A stretch of 64,000 nucleotides of DNA from Vreelandella subterranea (GTDB lineage: Bacteria > Pseudomonadota > Gammaproteobacteria > Pseudomonadales > Halomonadaceae): the NCBI RefSeq assembly GCF_900111305.1, contig NZ_FOGS01000004.1, forward strand, positions 1 through 64,000, read 5' to 3'. The notes below the pieces were generated by a model that was given only the letters and a program-made list of their open reading frames with translations, was not told where the DNA came from and made no database searches. Shown here piece by piece: positions 17,067 through 26,169 of the stretch (the stretch's first letter is position 1; each line of letters starts with the position of its first letter). A program made the position numbers and the translations under genes.

Positions 17067-17593
17067 GGTGTTTCGCCTTCTTTGCCGTAGGTAATGGTCA
17101 TTAGCAGGGTGGCCGCCGTCGCTTGGGTGCGGTAGAGGTGAGGCCGGTCAGCGCAAAAGGTGACATGGCACCCAGGGGTCAGCGTTGTCGTATCTCCCTC
17201 AGGCCCTGCTTCCAGCCAGCCGCTGATCAGCGTGAGGGATTCTCGCGTGCCCGGTGTATGGGCTTCGGCACTGCGTAATGTATGGGGTGCGCAGCGCATC
17301 CAGTAGGCGTCCACCTGGGGTGAATCCTTGCCCTGATCGATAAGACGCACCTGAACGCCGTCTTCGCCGAGCGGCACGGAAATAGGCGCGACCAAGGTGC
17401 CGAAGGGCACGTTCAACTGCACGGCCAGGCGCCAGATCGTGTCCAGGGTAGGGTTGCCGTTGCCTTGCTCGAGGCGGCACAGGTTGGATTTGGCGATGCC
17501 TGCCTTGCTGGCCAGCTGCGAAAGCGACCAGCCGCGTTCTAGGCGGAGTCTTTGTAAATGGTGGCCAAGGGTGTTGAGTGAAAGTGAATCCAT
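17063..17593 (-). CDS. XRE-family regulator with C-terminal cupin sensor
   Basis: A 176-residue regulator: HTH_3 domain at about residues 8-63 (RGWSLSQLASKAGIAKSNLCRLEQG) and a cupin sensor domain at about 95-170. This SutR/PuuR-like design is common for repressors of amino-acid or amine transport genes. It heads the azlCD operon, with a four-base overlap to azlC. A 16-bp perfect palindrome lies 37 bp upstream of its start codon, in the gap to the divergent MFS gene. It is the probable autoregulatory operator and could also control the MFS gene. Confidence 0.9.
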   Translation of the reverse strand: MDSLSLNTLGHHLQRLRLERGWSLSQLASKAGIAKSNLCRLEQGNGNPTLDTIWRLAVQLNVPFGTLVAPISVPLGEDGVQVRLIDQGKDSPQVDAYWMRCAPHTLRSAEAHTPGTRESLTLISGWLEAGPEGDTTTLTPGCHVTFCADRPHLYRTQATAATLLMTITYGKEGETP

Positions 17594-17629
17594 GTGAGCG
17601 CCGCCTGTTGGCTATATAGATGTTCCTTT

Positions 17630-17656
17630 TATAGAACGTTCTATATAAAGAACGTT
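17630..17656. promoter_or_regulatory. Palindromic operator between the XRE-cupin gene and the MFS gene
   Basis: TATAGAACGTTCTATA at 17630-17645 is a perfect 16-bp palindrome. A second GAACGTT occurs at 17650-17656, sixteen bases after the first (17634-17640). A degenerate copy (ATAGATGTTC) lies at 17616-17625. The cluster of half-sites in a 156-bp divergent gap is what one expects for binding of an XRE-type dimer. The binding protein is inferred from position only. Confidence 0.65.
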
Positions 17657-17749
17657 AGCCTGTCAATCATCCAGCCTATCAATGATAGCGTCCATGGCGA
17701 ATGGCACTCTTTATGCATCACCATTGAGGTACTGCCACGAGGAAGCGCA

Positions 17750-19051
17750 ATGCGTTCATTGGCGATGCTCAAACCGGTCAGATCGATTCTTTGGAGTGTA
17801 GCGCTGTTGCTGCTGGGCAATGGCCTGCTCAATACGCTGTTAACCTTGCGCGGCACGGGAGAAGGTTTCTCCAGCGCGGTACTGGGGATGATCATGTCCG
17901 GCTATTTCGTCGGTTTCATCTGCGGCACCTGGGTGAGCGGACGGTTGATTCGGCGAATGGGGCATATCCGCACCTTTGGGTTCTGTGCGTCGATTTGTGC
18001 GACGGTGGCGCTTTTGCACCTGGTGTTTATCACGCCCTGGGTATGGCTGCCGCTGCGGGTTATCTACGGCCTCTCGTTTATTACCCTGATTACCGTGATC
18101 GAAAGCTGGCTGAACAGCCAGGCGGCAAGCCATGAGCGCGGGCGTATTTTTGCCGTCTACATGGTCGTCAACCTGGGTGCGCTGGCCACGGCTCAGCAGC
18201 TTCTGCGGCTCTCGTCGCCCCAGGGCTTTTTGCTGTTTGTGGTGATTGCCATCCTGATCAGTTGGGCGCTGCTACCGATCACCATGACCCGTCGCGTCCA
18301 GCCCAAGATTTCCGAGCGACCCAAAAGCAGCCTGCGGGCGCTGCTGGGCTTCGCCCCGCTGGCGGTAGCGTGCGCCGCGCTCTCGGGGCTTGCCATGGGG
18401 GCATTCTGGTCGATGACGCCGGTCTATGCCACGCAGCTGGGGTTTGATATCGCTGGCGTCGGTCTGGTGATGAGCGTGGCGATCATCGGTGGCGCGCTAC
18501 TGCAGATTCCCATTGGTCGCTTCTCGGACAAGCACGACCGCCCCAAAGTGATGACCTGGGTGGTACTGCTGGCGGCGCTGGTCGCCGCGGCCATGCCCTT
18601 TGCGCCCAGCCATGAAATGCTGCTTGGGCTATATTTTATCTGGGGCGGTTTGGCGTTCTCGCTCTACCCGCTGGCGGTGGCGCAGCTGATTGACCAACTC
18701 CATCCCGATGAAATTGTCGCCGGCTCGGCGGACATGTTGGTGATGCACGGCGCAGGCTGCGCGGTGGCACCGATTGCCGCGGGGTCACTGATGACGGTCG
18801 TCGGCGGTCACGGCCTGCCTATCTATATTGCCTGTGTGTTTGCCCTGCTGGGTGCGTATGCCATCTACCGGCGTCGTCGGGTAACGGCCCTGGTGACCCA
18901 CACGGCGCACTTCGAGCCGATGGTGCAAAGTAGTGCAGAGGCACTGGAAATGATCTTTGATGATGCCCAACGTGATCTTTTTGACGACCCAAGCTTCTAC
19001 GAACCGCATGAGCGCGAGCGGCTTAGAGATGCTTTAACGTCAAAAGCATGA
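17750..19051 (+). CDS. MFS transporter (YcaD-like)
   Basis: A 433-residue major facilitator with about twelve membrane segments. It shows the loop motif GTWVSGRLIRRMGHIRTFG after helix 2 and GRFSDKHDRPKVM between the halves. It resembles the YcaD group of transporters of unknown substrate. The C-terminal tail after about residue 390 is acidic and cytosolic. The ATG at 17750 follows a GAGGAAG ribosome site; upstream in-frame codons run through the operator region and are rejected. It is divergent from the XRE-cupin-azlCD operon and may share its regulator. Confidence 0.88.
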   Translation: MRSLAMLKPVRSILWSVALLLLGNGLLNTLLTLRGTGEGFSSAVLGMIMSGYFVGFICGTWVSGRLIRRMGHIRTFGFCASICATVALLHLVFITPWVWLPLRVIYGLSFITLITVIESWLNSQAASHERGRIFAVYMVVNLGALATAQQLLRLSSPQGFLLFVVIAILISWALLPITMTRRVQPKISERPKSSLRALLGFAPLAVACAALSGLAMGAFWSMTPVYATQLGFDIAGVGLVMSVAIIGGALLQIPIGRFSDKHDRPKVMTWVVLLAALVAAAMPFAPSHEMLLGLYFIWGGLAFSLYPLAVAQLIDQLHPDEIVAGSADMLVMHGAGCAVAPIAAGSLMTVVGGHGLPIYIACVFALLGAYAIYRRRRVTALVTHTAHFEPMVQSSAEALEMIFDDAQRDLFDDPSFYEPHERERLRDALTSKA

Positions 19052-19082
19052 CGCTGGTGTCGGGTACTGCCCATGTCATTGT

Positions 19083-19115
19083 GCTGGCGCAAAGCAATGT
19101 CTGTGCTTTGCCAGC
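19083..19115. terminator. Hairpin between convergent genes (MFS and CDP-alcohol phosphotransferase)
   Basis: GCTGG and CAAAGCA (19083-19096, with a CG bulge) pair with TGCTTTG and CCAGC (19104-19115), giving a 12-bp stem and 7-base loop. There is no U-tract, so it could be a bidirectional barrier rather than a classical terminator. Confidence 0.4.
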
Positions 19116-19132
19116 CCGGCTAGGGGTGGGGC

Positions 19133-19768
19133 TTATCCCATGCCACCTCCGTTGGCTTTGTGGGCGCGCAGCGTCCAGTAGCCGCCCCATAGACGCGTGG
19201 CCGTGGTGATCAGGCAGGCGATCGCAAACACCACCGCCAGGATAGCGAAGTGCGAAGGGAACAGACAAAACAGCACCAGAGCCACTACGGTCTCGGTGCC
19301 TTCGGTCAGCCCTTCCAGGTAGTAGAACGCCTTGTTGGGAAAGTGGGGGCGCTCGATGGCCTGCTGCTTGGCGGCAATGGAAAAGGCCAAAAATGACGTG
19401 CCGGTGCCGATAAAGGCAAACAGCAGCAGCGCCGCCGCCAGGGCGTTTTCCGCCGGATTGGCCAGGGCAAAGCCCAGCACCACCGCCGCGTAAAATACAA
19501 AATCGAGGCCGATATCCAGAAAGCCGCCCGCCTCACTCGACCGGCCGCTTACCCGTGCCAGCGCGCCGTCCAGGCCATCGCCCAGGCGGTTGAGTACCAC
19601 GGCCACCAGCGCAAGACCGTAGTATTCCCAGGCCAGCAGCGGCAGGGCGCTGATGCCGATCAGGAAAGCGACGAAGGTCACCTGGTCGGGCGTGGCGCGC
19701 CCCTTCAGCCGTTGAGCGAGCCGTTCAAGCGGGCGGTGGGTCAGCGGCATGGTCCAGCGGTCGAGCAT
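19133..19768 (-). CDS. CDP-alcohol phosphatidyltransferase family protein
   Basis: A 211-residue inner-membrane protein with six predicted hydrophobic helices. It carries the complete CDP-alcohol phosphotransferase signature D-G-x2-A-R-x8-G-x3-D-x3-D (Asp67, Gly68, Ala71, Arg72, Gly81, Asp85, Asp89). All metal-binding aspartates are present, so it should be active. It transfers a phospho-alcohol head group from a CDP-activated donor, but the acceptor is not evident. It is not an obvious PgsA or PssA. The ATG at 19768 has AAGGAG at good spacing. It is divergent from the DASS transporter gene. Confidence 0.9.
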   Translation of the reverse strand: MLDRWTMPLTHRPLERLAQRLKGRATPDQVTFVAFLIGISALPLLAWEYYGLALVAVVLNRLGDGLDGALARVSGRSSEAGGFLDIGLDFVFYAAVVLGFALANPAENALAAALLLFAFIGTGTSFLAFSIAAKQQAIERPHFPNKAFYYLEGLTEGTETVVALVLFCLFPSHFAILAVVFAIACLITTATRLWGGYWTLRAHKANGGGMG

Positions 19769-20024
19769 ATGTGGCTCCTTGGAAGAAAAACAGCAAGTTA
19801 ACATATCGACTAATCAGTGGTGCGGTGTCGTGGGCTGCCGTATTTGATAATACTAAAGTCGTTATACTTTGGTATTAGTAAGCCATAAAGTACTGGACTA
19901 AAGGCGTAGGGAAGTGGAAAACGGGGCCCCGAGAATCCGCGTGTATTGATAGGCTCACTGGTCAATGGTGGGTCGTGCGCATTGTTCAATACCTTACACC
20001 CTACTCCGTGAGCGAAATTGTCGT

Positions 20025-21671
20025 ATGCGAAGCAATGGAATGATGACGGTGTGGGACCAGCTCTGGGTCTCTCACCAACAGGCAAAAACACTCTTGATGT
20101 GCGCGCTGCCCACCTCGGGTGGTGTGGGAGGCGGTGCCTCTTCAGGCAATGGCTCGGGCGGGGAGCCGCGTCCGCCAGCATATACAAAGCCGCAAAAAGT
20201 CGGGCTGGTTTTGGGGCCGCTGCTGTTCGCCTTTGTGTTGCTGTTTTTCCATCCTGCCGACCTCAGCGTTGAAGGCCGCATGGTGCTGGCCACCACATTG
20301 TGGGTGGCCGTGTGGTGGATTACCGAGGCGATCCCGATTCCGGTGACGTCGCTTTTGCCCATTGTATTGCTGCCGATCACTGGGGCGCTTGAGGGCAGTC
20401 GGGTAACGGCGGCCTACGGTAACCCGATTATCTTTTTATTCCTGGGCGGCTTCATGATCGCCCTGGCAATGGAGAAATGGGGGCTGCACAAGCGTATTGC
20501 GCTGGTGATTATTGGTCTGCTGGGGACCAGTATCAACCGCATCGTGCTGGGCTTTATGGCGGCCACCGGGTTTTTGTCGATGTGGGTGTCCAACACGGCC
20601 TCGGTGATGATGATGCTGCCGATTGGCACGGCGATTGTGTACCAGGTTACCCAGGAGCTGAGCAAAACAGATGGCGACCACAGCGACGATATCGATAAAT
20701 TCAGCAAGGCGCTGATATTTGGTATCGGCTACGGTGGCACCATTGGTGGCCTGGGCACCTTGATTGGGACGCCGCCCAATATCATTCTGGCGGCCACCGT
20801 GTCGGAGCTGTTCGGGGTGCAGATCTCCTTCGCCGAATGGATGTTGTTTGCCTTTCCCGTGGTAGTGGTTCTGCTCTTCGCCGCCTGGCTGCTGCTGACC
20901 AAGGTGGTTTATCGCGTCAGGCTTGCCGATTTGCCAGGGGGCAAAGCGGTGATCGACAAGGAAAAACAGGCGCTGGGTACGACCAGTTTTGAAGAAAAAG
21001 CCGTGCTGGCCGTGTTCCTGTTTGCGGCCTTCATGTGGATCACGCGCTCGTTTTTATGGGAAGGGCAGTTGCTCAATATCCCCGGCATCAACGACACCAT
21101 GATTGCCATGGTGGCGGCCATTGCGCTGTTTTTGATTCCCTCCAAAAGTCGCGGCGGCTGCCTGCTGGACTGGGAGGTGGCCAAGGATGTGCCCTGGGGC
21201 ATTCTGCTGCTGTTCGGTGGCGGCCTGGCGATTGCCGCTGGCTTTAGTTCCTCTGGCCTGGCCGTGTGGATCGGCGAGCAGATGAGCGTGCTGGAAGGCG
21301 TCAACTTCCTGATGGTGATTCTGCTGGCCAGTGCCATGGTGCTGTTCCTGACCGAAATCACCTCGAATACCGCCACCGCGACGATGATTCTGCCCGTGCT
21401 GGCGTCGCTGGCGCTGGCGCTGAACGTGCACCCCTTCGTGCTGATGGTGCCCGCGGCCATGGCCGCCAACTGCGCTTTCATGCTGCCGGTGGGCACGCCG
21501 CCCAACGCGATCATTTTCGCCACGGGCAAAATCAAGATTATCGAAATGGTGCGCAACGGTTTCGGGCTCAATATCCTGGCGCTGGTGCTGATCGTCGCGG
21601 CGGTCTATATCCTGCTGCCGATGATGTGGGGCGTTGATTTGACCAGCTACCCCGACGCCTTCCGCCGTTGA
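20025..21671 (+). CDS. DASS (SLC13) family sodium:dicarboxylate/sulfate symporter
   Basis: About 548 residues. After a cytosolic N-terminus with an unusual glycine/serine-rich stretch (about residues 31-47) comes a divalent anion:Na+ symporter of the SLC13 type. The two sodium/carboxylate signatures are visible as SNTASVMMMLPIG and SNTATATMILPVLASLA. Each repeat also has its GTPPN motif (GTLIGTPPNIIL and PVGTPPNAIIF). Family members take up succinate, malate, fumarate or sulfate. The start is uncertain: ATGs at 20025, 20040 and 20043 are all possible and none has a strong ribosome site. A strong terminator follows. Confidence 0.9.
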   Translation: MRSNGMMTVWDQLWVSHQQAKTLLMCALPTSGGVGGGASSGNGSGGEPRPPAYTKPQKVGLVLGPLLFAFVLLFFHPADLSVEGRMVLATTLWVAVWWITEAIPIPVTSLLPIVLLPITGALEGSRVTAAYGNPIIFLFLGGFMIALAMEKWGLHKRIALVIIGLLGTSINRIVLGFMAATGFLSMWVSNTASVMMMLPIGTAIVYQVTQELSKTDGDHSDDIDKFSKALIFGIGYGGTIGGLGTLIGTPPNIILAATVSELFGVQISFAEWMLFAFPVVVVLLFAAWLLLTKVVYRVRLADLPGGKAVIDKEKQALGTTSFEEKAVLAVFLFAAFMWITRSFLWEGQLLNIPGINDTMIAMVAAIALFLIPSKSRGGCLLDWEVAKDVPWGILLLFGGGLAIAAGFSSSGLAVWIGEQMSVLEGVNFLMVILLASAMVLFLTEITSNTATATMILPVLASLALALNVHPFVLMVPAAMAANCAFMLPVGTPPNAIIFATGKIKIIEMVRNGFGLNILALVLIVAAVYILLPMMWGVDLTSYPDAFRR

Positions 21672-21697
21672 TTCATTGGCGGTTGAGCTTGGCCTGT

Positions 21698-21724
21698 AAC
21701 GCCCCGCCACGAGCGGGGCGTTTT
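21698..21724 (+). terminator. Rho-independent terminator after the DASS transporter gene
   Basis: A perfect 10-bp stem AACGCCCCGC (21698-21707) with GCGGGGCGTT (21713-21722), loop CACGA read as CCACGA-type five bases, followed by TT at the end of a TTTT run. It lies 27 bp after the stop codon and before sbcD. Confidence 0.85.
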
Positions 21725-21765
21725 GCTAGTATGATGCCGTTATTCTTCTTGCTGCTGAGTTTGTC

Positions 21766-22911
21766 ATGCGTCTACTGCACACCGCCGACTGGCATCTGGG
21801 TCGGCTGTTTCACAACCTGTCGCTGCTGGATGACCAGCGTTACGTCCTCGATCAACTGATCGATATCATCGACCGGGAGGCCGTCGATGCGGTGCTGATC
21901 GCCGGGGATATCTATGACCGCTCGGTGCCGCCTGCCTCGGCGGTCGCCCTGCTGGACGACGTCCTGAGGGCACTGTGCAGCGAGCGCAATCTGCCGGTGG
22001 TGATGATTTCCGGCAACCACGACAGCGCCCAGCGGCTGGGCTTTGGCGCGCGCCATTTACGTCAGGCGGGGCTGCACATTCTGTCTGACCTGGCCGACAT
22101 CGAACGGCCGGTGACGCTGTCTGCCAACGGCGTGGAGGTGGATGTTTTCGGCATTCCCTACGCCGACCCGGAATATGTGCGCAGCCAGTTAGGGGTCGAC
22201 GTGCGCGACTTCGACAGCGCCCACCGTCACCTGGTCGAATGCATCAACACAAAGCGCCACCCAACGCGCCCCACGGTATTGATGAGCCACTGCTTTGTGG
22301 ATGGCGGCAGTGCCTCGGACTCCGAGCGCCCCTTGACGCTTGGCGGTGCTGAAAGCGTCGCCTGGGAGCCCATGCAATCGTTCGACTACGTGGCGCTGGG
22401 GCATTTGCATGGCCCCCAATGCCGTGGCGGAGAGCATATCCGCTACAGTGGCTCCCTGCTCAAGTACAGCTTTTCCGAAGCAAGCCAGCGCAAGGGCGTT
22501 ACCCTGGTGGATATCGACGAGCAGGGCGTCCGCCACATCGAGCACCGCCCTTTGACGCCGCGCCTGGACGTGCGGATCCTGGAAGGCGAGCTGGATTCGC
22601 TCATTGCCCAGGGGCTTGGCGACCCCCATGCGGACGACTACCTGCTGGTTCGCCTGACCGATCGCCACGCCATCCTCGACCCCATGGGCAAGCTGCGCGA
22701 GGTCTACCCCAACGTACTGCACCTGGAAAAGCCCGGCATGCTGGAATCCCGCGGCCGCCAACAGCTGGATCGCGAGCGGCTGCGGTTCAGTGCGCTGGAC
22801 ATGTTCAGCGACTTCTTCGCCCAGACCAGCGGCGAGGCGATGACCGACGAGCAGGCCGAGGCCATGAACGAGCTGATCAGCCAGCTTAACCGTGACGAGG
22901 AAACCCGATGA
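21766..22911 (+). CDS. sbcD: Exonuclease subunit SbcD
   Basis: A 381-residue Mre11-type nuclease. The calcineurin-like phosphoesterase motifs are present: HTADWHLGR (residues 5-13), GDIYDRSVPP, SGNHDS and LGHLHGPQ, which bind two manganese ions. With SbcC it cleaves hairpins and processes blocked DNA ends, an ATP-dependent activity on palindromic or damaged DNA. Its stop overlaps the sbcC start by four bases, so the two subunits are made together. The length is close to that of the E. coli protein (400). Confidence 0.96.
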   Translation: MRLLHTADWHLGRLFHNLSLLDDQRYVLDQLIDIIDREAVDAVLIAGDIYDRSVPPASAVALLDDVLRALCSERNLPVVMISGNHDSAQRLGFGARHLRQAGLHILSDLADIERPVTLSANGVEVDVFGIPYADPEYVRSQLGVDVRDFDSAHRHLVECINTKRHPTRPTVLMSHCFVDGGSASDSERPLTLGGAESVAWEPMQSFDYVALGHLHGPQCRGGEHIRYSGSLLKYSFSEASQRKGVTLVDIDEQGVRHIEHRPLTPRLDVRILEGELDSLIAQGLGDPHADDYLLVRLTDRHAILDPMGKLREVYPNVLHLEKPGMLESRGRQQLDRERLRFSALDMFSDFFAQTSGEAMTDEQAEAMNELISQLNRDEETR

Positions 22912-25511
22912 CGCCGCTAAGCTTGACCATGCAGGCCTTTGGCCCCTTCGCCGGTCGGGAAACCCTCGACTTCACCGCGCTGGGGCAAAGCCCGCTGTTT
23001 CTGATCAACGGCCCCACCGGCGCGGGCAAAAGCTCGATTCTGGACGCCCTGTGCTTTGCGCTTTATGGGCAGACCACCGGTGCCGAACGTGACGCCAGCC
23101 AGATGCGCTGCGACCAGGCCGCGGCGGATGCGCTTACCGAAGTGACGCTGGACTTTCGCCTGCGCGGCAACGCCTATCGGATACGCCGTGTACCCCAGCA
23201 GGAGCGCCCCAAGGCACGTGGTGAAGGGACCACTACGCAAAACGCGGAAGCCCAGCTTTGGCAACTGACCGCTGAAGGCGAGAAAGGCGACTGCCTGGTC
23301 GCCAAAAGCGTCAACGACGCCACGACCCAGGTCCAGGGCCTGATAGGGCTCGACGCCAGCCAGTTCCGTCAGGTGATGGTGTTGCCCCAGGGCAAGTTTC
23401 GCGAGATGTTGCTGGCGGACTCGAAAGACCGCGAAAAAATCTTTTCTCAGCTGTTTCAAACGCAGATCTTCCAGCGTATCGAAGAGCGTCTGCGGACCCA
23501 GGCCAACCAGATCGAGCGCGACGTCAATAACCACCGCCAGCGGGTGCAGGGTATTCTGCAGGCCAGTGACGTGGAAAGCGATGCTGCCCTTGACGAAGAA
23601 CGCCGCGCCCTGGCGCCCCGGTACCAGGCCGCCCAGCATGACCTGGCCGAGGCCAGGGCGCGCCGCGAAGCCGCTGAACACGCCGAGCGCCAGGGCAAGG
23701 AGCTGCAGGCCCAGTTTGATCAACAGGCAAGGCTCCAGGCGGACAGGAAAGCGCTGCTAGATCAGAAAGACGACATCGACGACGCCCAGGCACGGCTGGC
23801 CGCCCATGGCCAGACCCAGGCGTTGGCAACGGTGTACCAGCGCCTGCAAGCCGCCCAGCAAACGGCCCGGTCGACCCGCGAAGAGCATGCCCAGGCAGAG
23901 CGCGCCATGGCTCAGCAGCAAGCGGCGCAGGCCGATGCCCAGAGAGCGCTGGCGGATGCCAGGCCGCAGTTTGAGCAGCTACCCGCCATGCGCGAGCAGG
24001 CGTTTCGCTTGCACCGTGCCGTTGAGCAATGCCAGGAACTGGCGGCGCTTGAGACTCAGCGTGGGCAGCTTGCCGAGCAGGTCGAAGGCGCGGCCACCGA
24101 GGTCGCGCGACGGCGGCCGGGGGTTGAAGCCGCAGAGCAGCATGCCTCCGAGCAGGAGATGCGCTGGCATCAGGGGCAGGCGGCGCTTCTGGCAGCGCGA
24201 CTGGAAGCCCGGGCGCCTTGCCCGGTCTGTGGCAGTCGCGACCACCCGGCCCCGGCGATCGCCGAGCAGGCGCCGGTGACCCAGGCCGAGGTCAAGCAGG
24301 CGCGTGCGGCGTTCGAGACGTCTCGCCAGGCGTTGTCGAAAGCCGAGCAGCACCACGCGCAGTTAAGCCAGCAACTCGCCGACAAAGAGGCACATTGCCA
24401 GCGGCTGCGCGGCGAACTGGGTGAGCAGTCCTCGCTTGAGGCTCTGGAAGCCGCACAGGCCAAGCTCAAGGCCGATATTCAAGCCGCCGAAACCGCCTGG
24501 CAGACCGCTCAGGAAACAGCCCAGCAGGCTCAGACGGCGCTGGTTCGCGCCGAGACCACCCTGGACGACGTCAACCAGCGCCAGGCCCGCGCCGACAGTG
24601 CCCTTGATGAGGCGCAGGAAGCGTGGCAACACGCCCTGGCCGATAGTGTCTTCGACGACGAGGAGGCGTTCAACCAGGCGCGGTTAAGCGACGAAGAGGC
24701 GCGACGACTCAGCGACGCGGTGGACCACTTTCAGCGCGAACTGGCCAAGCTGGAAGGGCAGTTGGAGGCAATTCACACTCGCCTTGAGGGGCAGGAGCGG
24801 CCGGACCTCGCCCCCCTGGCAGAACGGGTCGCTGCGGCAAAGGCTCAGGAGCAGACCTTTGAAAAAACCTATCAGCAGCTGGCCGCGCGGATGGCGCAGT
24901 TGGATGCCACGCGCGAAAAGCTCGATGCCGCCCATGCCGCCCAGGCATCCCTTGAAGCCCAGTATCGGGTATGGGGGACGTTGAGCGAGGTTGCCAACGG
25001 CCGCACAGGGCAACGCATTAGCCTGCAGCGGTTTGTGCTCGGCGTGCTGCTGGACGACGTCTTGATTCAAGCCTCTGAACGCCTGGTGCACATGAGCCGC
25101 GGTCGCTACCAGCTGGTGCGCCGGGAAGACCCGTCCAAAGGCAACCGCGCCTCGGGGCTGGAGCTGGACGTGGCCGATACCTACACCGGCAAGAACCGCC
25201 CGGTGGCGACGTTATCGGGCGGTGAATCCTTTATGGCCGCGCTCTCGCTGGCGCTGGGGCTTTCCGACGTGGTTCAGGCCTACGCTGGTGGCATTCAACT
25301 GGATACGCTATTTATCGATGAAGGGTTTGGCAGCCTCGACCAGGATGCGCTGGACCAGGCGATTGCCATGCTCAGCGAACTGCAAATGGGCGGGCGCATG
25401 ATCGGGATTATTTCCCACGTCAGCGAACTCAAGGAGCAAATACCGGTCCGTGTTGACGTACGGGCGAGTCGTCAGGGAAGCTCGGTGGACATAAAGGGGG
25501 CATTGCTTTAA
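22908..25511 (+). CDS. sbcC: Exonuclease subunit SbcC (SMC/Rad50-type ATPase)
   Basis: An 867-residue Rad50-like ATPase. It has a Walker A motif GPTGAGKSS at 35-43 and long alanine/glutamine-rich coiled coils either side of a zinc hook CPVC (about residues 437-440). A C-terminal signature LSGGESF and Walker B TLFIDEGFG follow. It opens DNA ends for SbcD. It is about 180 residues shorter than E. coli SbcC (1048), mainly through shorter coiled coils, but all functional motifs are present. No terminator is seen after it. Confidence 0.95.
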   Translation: MTPLSLTMQAFGPFAGRETLDFTALGQSPLFLINGPTGAGKSSILDALCFALYGQTTGAERDASQMRCDQAAADALTEVTLDFRLRGNAYRIRRVPQQERPKARGEGTTTQNAEAQLWQLTAEGEKGDCLVAKSVNDATTQVQGLIGLDASQFRQVMVLPQGKFREMLLADSKDREKIFSQLFQTQIFQRIEERLRTQANQIERDVNNHRQRVQGILQASDVESDAALDEERRALAPRYQAAQHDLAEARARREAAEHAERQGKELQAQFDQQARLQADRKALLDQKDDIDDAQARLAAHGQTQALATVYQRLQAAQQTARSTREEHAQAERAMAQQQAAQADAQRALADARPQFEQLPAMREQAFRLHRAVEQCQELAALETQRGQLAEQVEGAATEVARRRPGVEAAEQHASEQEMRWHQGQAALLAARLEARAPCPVCGSRDHPAPAIAEQAPVTQAEVKQARAAFETSRQALSKAEQHHAQLSQQLADKEAHCQRLRGELGEQSSLEALEAAQAKLKADIQAAETAWQTAQETAQQAQTALVRAETTLDDVNQRQARADSALDEAQEAWQHALADSVFDDEEAFNQARLSDEEARRLSDAVDHFQRELAKLEGQLEAIHTRLEGQERPDLAPLAERVAAAKAQEQTFEKTYQQLAARMAQLDATREKLDAAHAAQASLEAQYRVWGTLSEVANGRTGQRISLQRFVLGVLLDDVLIQASERLVHMSRGRYQLVRREDPSKGNRASGLELDVADTYTGKNRPVATLSGGESFMAALSLALGLSDVVQAYAGGIQLDTLFIDEGFGSLDQDALDQAIAMLSELQMGGRMIGIISHVSELKEQIPVRVDVRASRQGSSVDIKGALL

Positions 25512-25656
25512 TGCCAGGGGAGCATTGGTTTTCGTAGGCGTCGTTCATGCTGCGTTCATATAGCATGTTCTATAACGTGAATTGTCGTCAGCGAGTCCTG
25601 AAAAGACTCTCTAATTAGGAGTAAAAGGATGAACGAGAAGCGCGGCAGGCCGGTTG

Positions 25657-26160
25657 ATGCTCGACACGCTTAATTTCTGGGTCGCCACCGGCTTCGGGCT
25701 GGGTCACTTGCCGCTAGCCCCGGGCACCTTCGGCTCGCTGATTGGCATCCCGCTGGCGTGGTGGCTGTTGGGCAGGCCCGTTGGCTATCAGGCAGCGGGG
25801 GTCGCGGTGCTCTTGGTGGTGGCGGTGCCGGTATGTCACGTCGCTGCATGGCATTACGCGGGTCTTGATCATGGCAGCATCGTTGCCGATGAATATGTCG
25901 CCTTTCCATTGGCCGTCATCGGGTTAACGGCCGCACGCCAGCCGCTGGTCATGCTGCTGGCGTTTGCGGTTTACCGTTTTTTCGATAGCGTTAAACCGCC
26001 GCCGATTCACCTGGCCGAGTATGTTGATGGCGGCTTGGGTATTGTGCTGGACGACGTGATTGCCGCCCTCGTGACCTGGGTCGTGCTGGCGCTGCTGTTG
26101 AAGTTGTGGCAACGCCGAACGCTAGAAAGCACCTGGCACCGCTGTCGTTGGTGGCGATAA
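25657..26160 (+). CDS. pgpA: Phosphatidylglycerophosphatase A
   Basis: A 167-residue membrane phosphatase that removes phosphate from phosphatidylglycerol phosphate. The family motifs are FWVATGFGLGHLPLAPGTFGS at the N-terminus, IVADEYVAFP with the conserved Asp-Glu, YRFFDSVKPPPI and GGLGIVLDDVIAAL. The start at 25657 has no strong ribosome site. A 14-codon frame (25629-25673) with AGGAG ahead overlaps it and may couple translation. It is convergent with msrA, with nine bases between stops. PgpA is usually beside thiL, which is not seen here. Confidence 0.9.
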   Translation: MLDTLNFWVATGFGLGHLPLAPGTFGSLIGIPLAWWLLGRPVGYQAAGVAVLLVVAVPVCHVAAWHYAGLDHGSIVADEYVAFPLAVIGLTAARQPLVMLLAFAVYRFFDSVKPPPIHLAEYVDGGLGIVLDDVIAALVTWVVLALLLKLWQRRTLESTWHRCRWWR

Positions 26161-26169
26161 AGTACCTGG

